Assembly: GCA_910584495.1 (NCBI GenBank)
Contig: CAJUAR010000001.1
Span: 1 to 64,000 of the forward strand
Direction: 5' to 3'
DNA: 64,000 nt
Source of the DNA: an uncultured Muribaculaceae bacterium
GTDB lineage: Bacteria > Bacteroidota > Bacteroidia > Bacteroidales > Muribaculaceae
A program made the position numbers and the translations under genes. Below, in pieces: positions 45,952-54,097 of the stretch. Each line of letters opens with the position of its first letter. Within the stretch, counting starts at the first letter, position 1. The notes beneath the pieces are model-generated. The model was not told the origin of the DNA. It did not search any database and saw nothing but the letters and a program-made list of their open reading frames with translations.

Positions 45952-47505
45952 ATGGAAAAGATTATAAGATACCCGGTTGGCGAGCAGTCGTTCATTTCTC
46001 TTCGAAAGAGAAATTGCCTCTATATCGACAAAACTCACTATGTGGAAAAACTACTTAGCCATGGCAGTAAGTACTACTTCCTCGGGCGTCCGCGGCGTTT
46101 CGGCAAAAGTCTTTTTCTGTCCATGCTGCAATGTTTTTTTCAAGGTAAACGAGACTTATTCAAGGGTCTCTATGCCTACACCATGAACTGGGACTGGCAA
46201 CCCAGGCCGGTGCTCTATCTCGATCTGAACATTGAATCATATAGGCAAAAAGAATCCCTTGACCAAATACTTGATAATGTCATCAGTAGCTGGGAGAAAG
46301 AATACGACATTACCTTCCCATCCGACAATATCTCAGCAAGATTCAAGAATGTTATCGAAGCGGCATATAAAAAGACCGGGCAAGGTGTAATAATTCTTGT
46401 CGATGAATACGACAAACCCTTGGTCAACAACCTCCACGACAGCGAACTGTTCGATCACTTCCGCGAACAGCTCACCGCGGTCTACTCCAATTTAAAAAGC
46501 AGCGCCGAATTTATACGTATGGTTTTCCTCACCGGGGTGAGTCGTTTTGCTCATCTGTCAGTGTTCTCGGGTCTTAATAATATTACCGACATCACCTTCC
46601 TCGACCAATATGCCGACATCTGCGGCATCACCGAGAAAGAACTTGCAGACAATTTTCAGCCCGGCATGATAGCTATCGCCGAAAAAGAAGGAAGCACGGC
46701 CCGGGATGTTCACGACCAGCTCAAACGACTGTATGATGGTTACCATTTTGCCAAACGTTGCCCCGACATCTACAATCCATATTCCTTACTCAACGTGATG
46801 GAGAGTTGCGACATGCAAAACTACTGGATTAAGTCGGGCATGCCAACGCTTCTCGAACAGCAACTCAAGCGTTTCCAAGTCAATCTACAAGACCTTTTCG
46901 AAACAGAGTGTAGCCAACAAATGCTCGAAGGTCTCGACTTCGACAACCCGAATCCTGTGGCGCTGCTCTACCAGACAGGCTATCTCACCATCAAAGACTT
47001 CGACAGCGGCATCTTCACCCTCGGACTGCCTAATCAGGAAGTGAAAGAAGGTTTTCTCGGATACCTTCTGCCACGCTATGCCAACGTCCATAACGGAGAC
47101 ACCGAATTTTTCATCTACAAGTTTGTCAAGGAGTTGAAAAGTGGTAAAGTCGACGACTTCATGAAACGTATGCAGAGCCTCTTTGCCGCCGTACCCTACC
47201 AGATGGAACTACACAACGAGCGCAATCTTCACAACGTCATGCTGATGCTCGTACTGCTCTTAGGCATCAAGGTGAAAGCCGAATATGCCACCTCCGCAGG
47301 CCGCATCGACATGCTCCTCGAAACGGAGCAATACCTCTACATCATAGAACTTAAAATAGACAAGTCAGCTCAGGAAGCTCTGAACCAAATAAATGCCAAA
47401 GACTACGCTCAACCATTCGCTGCCAACGGTCGCCAAGTGGTGAAAATCGGTGTCAACTTTTCCACCCAAACGCGCACCATCACCGACTGGCTGGTTGAGC
47501 GGTGA
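45952..47505 (+). CDS. AAA-ATPase-like/PD-(D/E)XK nuclease superfamily protein
   Basis: A 517-residue cytoplasmic protein common in multiple copies in gut Bacteroidales. Residues about 1-280 are the AAA-ATPase-like domain, with YIDKTHYVEKL, the Walker A-like GRPRRFGKSLFLSML and the Walker B-like IILVDEYDKPLV. Residues about 400-510 are the PD-(D/E)XK nuclease-like domain, with GRIDMLLET and IIELKID giving the D and E-x-K residues, then ALNQINAKDYAQPF. No biological function is established. The gene has its own promoter and faces the fimbrial operon 2 terminus with a 21-bp gap. Mobility or defence roles have been suspected for the family but are unproven. Confidence 0.9.
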   Translation: MEKIIRYPVGEQSFISLRKRNCLYIDKTHYVEKLLSHGSKYYFLGRPRRFGKSLFLSMLQCFFQGKRDLFKGLYAYTMNWDWQPRPVLYLDLNIESYRQKESLDQILDNVISSWEKEYDITFPSDNISARFKNVIEAAYKKTGQGVIILVDEYDKPLVNNLHDSELFDHFREQLTAVYSNLKSSAEFIRMVFLTGVSRFAHLSVFSGLNNITDITFLDQYADICGITEKELADNFQPGMIAIAEKEGSTARDVHDQLKRLYDGYHFAKRCPDIYNPYSLLNVMESCDMQNYWIKSGMPTLLEQQLKRFQVNLQDLFETECSQQMLEGLDFDNPNPVALLYQTGYLTIKDFDSGIFTLGLPNQEVKEGFLGYLLPRYANVHNGDTEFFIYKFVKELKSGKVDDFMKRMQSLFAAVPYQMELHNERNLHNVMLMLVLLLGIKVKAEYATSAGRIDMLLETEQYLYIIELKIDKSAQEALNQINAKDYAQPFAANGRQVVKIGVNFSTQTRTITDWLVER

Positions 47506-47526
47506 CACACATTCGGAAGTGCACAG

Positions 47527-50004
47527 TTAATTTGATGTGGTCGGTTTATAGTAATTGTCGTTTACGTAAGTATAGTCAGTTATTGTTGAAATATCTACTG
47601 TGGTCTCAATATTGTTATGACTGAATTTGATATTATTCATAGTTACCGGCACATCATAATATACACTTGTCAATCCATATTGATACATCTTCGGATTACC
47701 TGCCAAGGGGCTATTATCCCATTGGCACGATAAACCGTCCGATGGTGCATTTCGTACAATTATTCGTTTGCGGTTTGTGCCCGGGTCGGGGATATCCCAA
47801 CCATCAGGAACTTCCGGACCATGCAGGCAGCGCACGGTCATGGCTCTCGGTTCGCCGCCTCGTGTGCGAATTCGGGTATTGCCGAGGGTGTTGCGCTCGC
47901 CATAGAGGTCGAGATAACGGAACCACCATCCATATTCTTCGGAGTCTTCAGAAAAACCTTGGTTGCCGGACAAAAGCGATTTAGACCACAGACACGTATG
48001 TGCCTCGTCCTTGTGCACAAACCCTTCCATATATCCCGCAATCGGCAAGGTGATATAGCCGAAAGCACCATCGCTGACCGCAATATTAGGTATTGCATCG
48101 ACATTGTTGGACAGATTCACCGGCAACTGCTGCAGATGGTAGGCCGCCGGCACCTCGAATCCTTCGGGAGCGATGCCTTCTATAAGTGTGTTATCAAACC
48201 TTGTTTCAGCAATTTTGAAGTAGCCGCCTCTTGCGTCGGAATTTTCAGAATAGAGCGTCGACGAAACCGAGTAAGGTCGGTTGGAAGAAGCTCCCATATT
48301 ACGATCCAATATGTGATATGTCTTTCCGTCTTCGCCAATAATGCTGACCTGTTCGTAGTAGAACCATCCCTTGCGCACTACGCTCTCGCCGGGTCCTTCA
48401 ATCTGATAGCTGCCGCCAAGTTTATGGAAGAGGCCGCGATGGCATACGTCATAGCTTAATCTATTATTATCCGTGCTGTTGCTTATGACAAATTTACCTT
48501 CCCACAGCGCATAGTTATCATTCCCCAAAGAGCTTACTTTCCAGTTACTCCCATCGCGGACAACCGAGAAACGGCCGGCACCTTCGGCTATGTTGACAAC
48601 ATCGCCATCCTTATATGGAATTGTGTAATAGTACTGATTATTATACACCCTGAAATGCAGGCAGTTATTGCGTTCAAGAGTCATGGCTTCCTCCGTAGCG
48701 CCTTGCAGTTCGGTGTCAATAAACGCAAAATAGTCCTGCTCTGAGGCGTTACCGTTGAGATTGTGGATATACGCCTTGCGTCCGCGCTTGAGGTCGGTAC
48801 CTTCCTGAACAATTCTCACGGTCCGGCTAAGGTCGCCGGAGCGGACAGAGACGGTGAACTCACGTTCTTCCTCGGAAAGCAAGTTAGTTTCTATAGTGAA
48901 ACTAACTTTGTAATGACGAGCTTCTGACTGCGTGTCGGATTGAACAATCTCCACCCCGGATTGTATTGAAGATTTCACCCACGGTGTTCCTTTTAAGTCG
49001 TAGTCAAGCACATAGGTTCCGTCAGGATATGAAGTGAGAATATCAATCACTGCTTCAGTAGCGTTGGCAGCGACAACTACATCTTTGCTCACTCCAAGTT
49101 CGTAGTCGCGGCAAGCAATCATATTATAGATGGCTTCGTTGTTGTCTTTGAGGTCGACAATCATGCGGTTGTCGGGCTTTGCAACAATCGCTTCCTGCTT
49201 CGTGGGCCAACCAAAATCGTTTACTTCAGCAATGTTGAACTGATAGTGATGGTTGCGCAACAGAGCAATTTCCTTGCCGGCTGGATCTGAGGCCGGGATA
49301 TATGCGGCCTTATACCATCCCTCCGTGCCCCGGTAGGAACCATGAATGAGGATATAGCACTTGCCAGCCTCGGTTTCGTAGAAATAATATGGCGTGCCGA
49401 CATCCAGGAGGCGTTCGCCCTCGGTTGTCACACCCCCGGGAATATTTACCACACCCTCTGTTTCGGGGGCAAGCGTTCCCGATGTCGATGCGCCGTAGTG
49501 GATTATCTCGCTAATGGTGAAATCGGCAGCAGTGCACGTCACTGTGGTTTTGGCACTTGCCCTCAGCAAGTAAATCTTGGGCGAGGCTTTTTTGAGATCC
49601 TCAACAGTGATTGCGCCCCACATCACTATGTTCTTGTCAGGAAGGCCTTCGACAGAGCTTGCCGACGGTGTTCCTCCGACAGCCTTACCATAGTTGGCTA
49701 CCAGTTCGACTCTCGAAGCGGAAGGAGGAACCGCCAGTGTCACTTGATAATCGGGATGTTTTCCTGTAATTTTCTGAGGGTCAACCACATCCTCAAAGAT
49801 ATAGCCATCGGCATTGAAAAAGAGAACCCGTAAGTCGTTGATAGCGTTTTCGTCGACGGCACGCGAGCCGACGGCAAAGCCCGGCAGACGCAATGTCAGC
49901 GTCAACTCATCGCCATCGCCGCCGAGGTCGAACACCCCGCTGTCATCGCTACACGCCGCAAACATCACGGCCATCATAAATATAGATATTAGTCTTCGTA
50001 TCAT
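47527..50004 (-). CDS. Large fimbrial tip-like lipoprotein (second tip protein of operon 2)
   Basis: An 825-residue predicted surface lipoprotein. Lipid cysteine 18 is followed by the acidic SDDS, and a candidate arginine processing site lies at VGSRAV (R48). The N-terminal half has fimbrillin-like sandwich features (NDLRVLFFNADGYIFEDV) and a BACON/Ig-like segment near residues 300-410. Then comes a FISUMP-like block (YHILDRNMGASSN, EGFEVPAAYHL). The last 80 residues (from KRIIVRNAPSDGL, with NIKFSHNN and NDNYYKP) loosely resemble the carbohydrate-binding ends of the preceding gene. It is the last gene of the operon, 3 bp after the previous stop. Confidence 0.78.
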   Translation of the reverse strand: MIRRLISIFMMAVMFAACSDDSGVFDLGGDGDELTLTLRLPGFAVGSRAVDENAINDLRVLFFNADGYIFEDVVDPQKITGKHPDYQVTLAVPPSASRVELVANYGKAVGGTPSASSVEGLPDKNIVMWGAITVEDLKKASPKIYLLRASAKTTVTCTAADFTISEIIHYGASTSGTLAPETEGVVNIPGGVTTEGERLLDVGTPYYFYETEAGKCYILIHGSYRGTEGWYKAAYIPASDPAGKEIALLRNHHYQFNIAEVNDFGWPTKQEAIVAKPDNRMIVDLKDNNEAIYNMIACRDYELGVSKDVVVAANATEAVIDILTSYPDGTYVLDYDLKGTPWVKSSIQSGVEIVQSDTQSEARHYKVSFTIETNLLSEEEREFTVSVRSGDLSRTVRIVQEGTDLKRGRKAYIHNLNGNASEQDYFAFIDTELQGATEEAMTLERNNCLHFRVYNNQYYYTIPYKDGDVVNIAEGAGRFSVVRDGSNWKVSSLGNDNYALWEGKFVISNSTDNNRLSYDVCHRGLFHKLGGSYQIEGPGESVVRKGWFYYEQVSIIGEDGKTYHILDRNMGASSNRPYSVSSTLYSENSDARGGYFKIAETRFDNTLIEGIAPEGFEVPAAYHLQQLPVNLSNNVDAIPNIAVSDGAFGYITLPIAGYMEGFVHKDEAHTCLWSKSLLSGNQGFSEDSEEYGWWFRYLDLYGERNTLGNTRIRTRGGEPRAMTVRCLHGPEVPDGWDIPDPGTNRKRIIVRNAPSDGLSCQWDNSPLAGNPKMYQYGLTSVYYDVPVTMNNIKFSHNNIETTVDISTITDYTYVNDNYYKPTTSN

Positions 50005-50007
50005 TGC

Positions 50008-52935
50008 TTATGGGCGTTCTGAGGTTATGCCTTTAACATCATAGTAACTGTCTCCTTTACTCAGCACAAGGTCTTTGGTCTGACTAGCTCCACCATTGCT
50101 GAATATTATTTTTTCATACATAGCATCGACTTCAATTTTAAACCAGCCGGAACCAATATTTGTCATTTCCTCACCAGGCCATCCATTGTTGGAAGCACCA
50201 GTCCAGCAGTAGGCATTTACCTTTCCCCAGTTATTGGTATCCTTGTAGTACACCACATTTTTGGGCACTGCCGATAAATTCGGCTTGGAATGGCTCCAAA
50301 TGCCGTTATTGTACGACCCCGAGCTATTGTTTTGGTCATCGACATAGTTGGCACCTCCAAACATGATACTTTCGGAATTATCTTCAAAGACTATTGTTAT
50401 ATACTTGTCATATTGACCTTCGGGCGCTTTGAACACCATGCCACTTGTCTTATACCAAATTGTTCCGTCAGCATCTTGTCCGGCTTCTGCGATAATATTT
50501 GCACCAACGGTAAAAACTCCGTTATCATTAGCCTTTCCATAGTTTCTATACCATCTAACAGGTCTTTTGGTTGCGTATATAGTATAGTTCACATTTAGTA
50601 TCTCAGGGCGGCTGTCAAAAACAGTATAATATGGCATCTGAATCAAAGGGTCATACAGAATCCAGCCTTCGCGGTCTTCGTAGTCGAAAAGCTGCAGACC
50701 CGGGTCGAGATGGTGTGTACAACGATGACGTGCGGTACCGGGATTCTCGTTTCCGGGTGTATTTGCATTAAACATCAGCAGGGTTTCGCCGGGCTTGATA
50801 TTTTTCTCCGATTCAGGATAGCCTGTGGCTTCTTTATTTGTAGCTTTTGCGTTGGAGTCAATTTCTTTCAAGTACCATCCGGGGAAGGAAGACTTAGTCA
50901 TTTCATCGCCGGGCCATTGTTTTGAAAAAAGCCATACATAATATTTGGGAATATTACCACTTAGAGTCTCTCCAATTTGGGTGTAGACATAAATATTGTG
51001 ATTACCCGACCATCCGTCGTCCCAGTTATCGTCACCTCCCTCTGTTAACGGGGTTGCAAAGGTTACAAGATACCCATCACCATTATGAGCACCCTGACGG
51101 TCGTTGATTGCGCGGAAAAGGATGCGGTAGTTGCCCACCGGTGGTTTGACGGTTACATGGATCTGACGGTTAAAGGATTCAAAATCAGGATCGCGAGGTC
51201 CGACAGAAAACACATGTACTTCTTCATGCACAGGATTGCAAGTTGCTGTGACAGTGAATGTTCCTATTGACTTTGTAGGGTCGGCACAGTGGATTTCGAC
51301 CTGTGAAGAACCTTGTGTGAGGGTGAAGGGCAACGAGTCATGGTCGATAAAGGACACCCCGCCAAGATTGGTTTCGTAGGCGAAAGTCTTGATGTAGGTG
51401 GGGCTCGCAGTTTCGTTCTCGAGCCAGTTTATTGTTACGTCGAGAGGCTTTACAATGAACATGGGCGTAACGTCATATTCCACGTCGAGGTACTTGCGTA
51501 GGTTGTTTGCCTGAATCCACACTTTGGTCGAGCCTTGGGGAGGGAATTCGGAACCTTTGCGGAATGCACTGACCGGGATTTCGGGGTTGATGCGGAAAGT
51601 GAGGATGCCTTTTTCCACATTGTGATTGTACTGCACAATAACGGGTTTGTCGTCAATCTTATCGTCGCATCCCATAGCCACCGTCGGAGCGTTCGACACA
51701 TAACATATGGAATCGTAGGTAAGCGAGCCCACTTTGGCCCTGGTTTTATCCACAGCCAGGGTAGTGTGCCTAAAATCGGCCATAGCCACCGGCACCCAGT
51801 CGCGGACATGAACCTCGGTCTGGTACTCGGTGAATTCCGTGGTCTCGATGCGGCCGATAATTTCGTAGTAGGTGCCGCGAGGAAACTGACGTGGCTGGTC
51901 GTCGGCATTCTTGTGGCCCAGCGGTATGTGGTAGGTGTTTTTAGAGCCCGATGGGAGCGATGGAGCGACGCTGCCGTCGTCCTCAGGAGCAAGAGTTTTG
52001 TCGACTGTGATGGCCTCGATGGTGAGCACAGACTGCCCCTCGTCGTTGCTCAGATAGCGTTCGGGCAGATAGAGCGTGCCCTGGTAGACCCACCGGTCGG
52101 CATAGCTTGAGGGTACATCGGTGCCGTTGACAGCAATCACATCCTCGTCGGCCGAAGCATTCTGGTTTTCGGACCAGGAGGCAAAATATCGTCCGGCAGC
52201 GAGAGGTGCCGTGAAGGAATCACCGGAATTGATGTCGCTCATGGCCCCGCCAAGCACCAGGTGGGTGGAGGCTGTGAGACTTTCGCCCTTGATGGACGAA
52301 ATGAGCAGACCTGTCTCACCGAAATTTTGCGCCGTGGTCTTATTGTTGACTTTGTCAAAAATAAGATTATATCGCACCTTGACGCATGTAAACTGCAGAT
52401 TGGCCGTCACATCGGTGCCGGCGGGACCAATTTCGGTTGTCTCGCGAGGTTCGAAGACCATGGGCAGACTGCCCGGCACGGGCAATGTTTTTACGGAATA
52501 GGTGAGCAGCCGTTTCTTGAGGGCGGCTTCGGTTGTCACATCGGCACAAGATGGCTGATTTGCGATGACATATATGCGGTATTTGCCCGGTTTGACATTC
52601 TCTATCACATAGTTTTTATACTGTTCATCGGCAGTCTCTGCCACAGTTGGCAGCGGTGTTAGAGCCACTTTGAGCAGCTCGCCGCCGTCGACGGGAAAGG
52701 CATAGAGCCTCAAGTCGTTGATTCGCCGCTCATCATCGGTGGCCGGCGACAGCATGTCGGGGCTCGCGGGAATGTCGGCACGCGACAGCCCCCCGACGGC
52801 GCCCGTAACGAGGCGCACCGTCAGAGTGCCGGGCTGAATGGGAGCGTCGCAGCCCAAACCGTCAGAGCATGCGCCGGCCAGCAGGCACAGTACAAAGACC
52901 AAACAAAATGCAATATATCGCAGCAATGACAGCAT
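50008..52935 (-). CDS. Large fimbrial tip-like lipoprotein with CBM26-like C-terminal segments
   Basis: A 975-residue predicted lipoprotein: lipid cysteine 23 (LLAGACSD) and a candidate arginine processing site at GGLSRADI (R52). The N-terminal 380 residues fit a fimbrillin-like tip region of the DUF4906-associated type (RRINDLRLYAFPVDG, then HIPLGHKNADDQPRQFPRGTYY). Ig-like strands follow. Residues about 643-740 hold NIYVYTQIGE, FSKQWPGDEM, GWYLKEI and ETLLMFN. Residues 892-975 hold VVYYKDTNNWGKVNAYCW, NGWPGEEM, GWFKIEV and KIIFSNGGASQTKD. This series matches the starch-binding CBM26 pattern. A pilus-borne starch adhesin is inferred. It starts 3 bp after the upstream stop. Confidence 0.8.
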   Translation of the reverse strand: MLSLLRYIAFCLVFVLCLLAGACSDGLGCDAPIQPGTLTVRLVTGAVGGLSRADIPASPDMLSPATDDERRINDLRLYAFPVDGGELLKVALTPLPTVAETADEQYKNYVIENVKPGKYRIYVIANQPSCADVTTEAALKKRLLTYSVKTLPVPGSLPMVFEPRETTEIGPAGTDVTANLQFTCVKVRYNLIFDKVNNKTTAQNFGETGLLISSIKGESLTASTHLVLGGAMSDINSGDSFTAPLAAGRYFASWSENQNASADEDVIAVNGTDVPSSYADRWVYQGTLYLPERYLSNDEGQSVLTIEAITVDKTLAPEDDGSVAPSLPSGSKNTYHIPLGHKNADDQPRQFPRGTYYEIIGRIETTEFTEYQTEVHVRDWVPVAMADFRHTTLAVDKTRAKVGSLTYDSICYVSNAPTVAMGCDDKIDDKPVIVQYNHNVEKGILTFRINPEIPVSAFRKGSEFPPQGSTKVWIQANNLRKYLDVEYDVTPMFIVKPLDVTINWLENETASPTYIKTFAYETNLGGVSFIDHDSLPFTLTQGSSQVEIHCADPTKSIGTFTVTATCNPVHEEVHVFSVGPRDPDFESFNRQIHVTVKPPVGNYRILFRAINDRQGAHNGDGYLVTFATPLTEGGDDNWDDGWSGNHNIYVYTQIGETLSGNIPKYYVWLFSKQWPGDEMTKSSFPGWYLKEIDSNAKATNKEATGYPESEKNIKPGETLLMFNANTPGNENPGTARHRCTHHLDPGLQLFDYEDREGWILYDPLIQMPYYTVFDSRPEILNVNYTIYATKRPVRWYRNYGKANDNGVFTVGANIIAEAGQDADGTIWYKTSGMVFKAPEGQYDKYITIVFEDNSESIMFGGANYVDDQNNSSGSYNNGIWSHSKPNLSAVPKNVVYYKDTNNWGKVNAYCWTGASNNGWPGEEMTNIGSGWFKIEVDAMYEKIIFSNGGASQTKDLVLSKGDSYYDVKGITSERP

Positions 52936-52938
52936 GTT

Positions 52939-54021
52939 TCAGAGTTTTATGTTCTGTATACGTTTAGACCAGGCGAGGACAGAGATGGACAGCTCGACAT
53001 ATTGCCACGTGTCGCCACGGAGGAAGAAATCAAGTTTATAGTCGTGCTCGCGGTCGAGGAATTCCTGCGGTGAGTAGTTGAGATGCTCAAATGCTCCGCG
53101 TCCCTGAGCCAGACAGTCGGGCAGATTGATACGGGCCACGGTTTTGCCCGTGGTGCGGTTGGTGATGGTGAGCATGGCGTTTCGGGCGTTGTCGGCAGCC
53201 GCCGGATAGTGCATTATGCGGTTGAAGGCCAGCGCGGCATGCGCAGTGCGTTCCAGGTGGTCGGTGTCGTCGGTGGTTTCGCCCTCGGCACGTCCGGCTG
53301 TGCCGAACTCAGTATTCCAGAGAGCGTAGGGGGTATAGGTTAGAGCTTCGTCGTCGAGCAGTGTGTTGTCGTAGCCTATCTTGCCGTTTGCGGCGGTGAT
53401 GGAAATGTCAAAATCCTGAATGTCGATATTGGCTGGAGCGTCAAGGTTGTGAAGGCTCACTGTCAGGTTTTTGGTGTCGCGCATCAGGCTGATGGTCTGC
53501 GATGCCGCCTCCATGTCGCGAACCACTATGGGTTGTGCACCCATGCCGTGCCACAGTGTGTCGAGCGGGGCCGAAGAATCAACAAAGCCTTCTGTGCGGT
53601 CTAAGGTCACGCCAAGGTCTGTCATGGCATGTGTGGTGTTGAGTACTGTGCGTCGATATTTTGCTCCCTTGCCTGCAAGACATTCGTTGTAGCTGCGCTG
53701 GTGAGCGAGGGCTATAAAGCTATACTTGCCCGGCTCAAGGTCGAGGTGCATAGTGTAGAGCGGCGAGGCAAGCGGACGATTGGTGGCGGTGTTATATTCC
53801 TCTTTAGAAGTCAGGAACTTACCCTGCTCGTCGAAGACATAGACAGTGACAGCGCCCACGTGGGCAGGGAACATGTCGGCGCGGTCGATATTATAGTCGT
53901 AGACAAACTTCAGATCTACGCCCGACGGACACTCCTCGAGGTCGTCGTGCATCAGCGAGCATCCGCTCGCAGCCACCGCCAGGGCTGCAAACAGGGGCAA
54001 TATGCGTTTTTTTACTGTCAT
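52939..54021 (-). CDS. FimB/Mfa2 family fimbrial anchor subunit
   Basis: A 360-residue lipoprotein with lipid cysteine 21 (AASGCSLMHDD). The family signature DLEECPSGVDLKFVYDYN lies right after the signal, followed by DMFPAHVGAVTVYVFDEQGKFL and a long beta-rich body. In Porphyromonas, FimB and Mfa2 anchor the pilus to the outer membrane and limit its length. They stay lipidated because they are not arginine-processed, and no S-R-A-like site is seen near the N-terminus here. It lies 76 bp after the fimbrillin, with a hairpin between. Confidence 0.88.
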   Translation of the reverse strand: MTVKKRILPLFAALAVAASGCSLMHDDLEECPSGVDLKFVYDYNIDRADMFPAHVGAVTVYVFDEQGKFLTSKEEYNTATNRPLASPLYTMHLDLEPGKYSFIALAHQRSYNECLAGKGAKYRRTVLNTTHAMTDLGVTLDRTEGFVDSSAPLDTLWHGMGAQPIVVRDMEAASQTISLMRDTKNLTVSLHNLDAPANIDIQDFDISITAANGKIGYDNTLLDDEALTYTPYALWNTEFGTAGRAEGETTDDTDHLERTAHAALAFNRIMHYPAAADNARNAMLTITNRTTGKTVARINLPDCLAQGRGAFEHLNYSPQEFLDREHDYKLDFFLRGDTWQYVELSISVLAWSKRIQNIKL

Positions 54022-54038
54022 TTTCGATTGGTTTATAT

Positions 54039-54071
54039 ACCTCCGGGGCCTTAAAAGTATGCCCCGGAGGT
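54039..54071 (-). promoter_or_regulatory. Intercistronic hairpin after the Mfa1-like fimbrillin gene
   Basis: Perfect 11-bp arms (ACCTCCGGGGC and its complement) with an 11-nt loop. No T tract follows on the minus strand (ATATAAACC). It matches in position the hairpin of fimbrial operon 1 (3949-3983). Confidence 0.8.
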
Positions 54072-54097
54072 CATTTTTAAGTAATCTTAGCCTAAAA

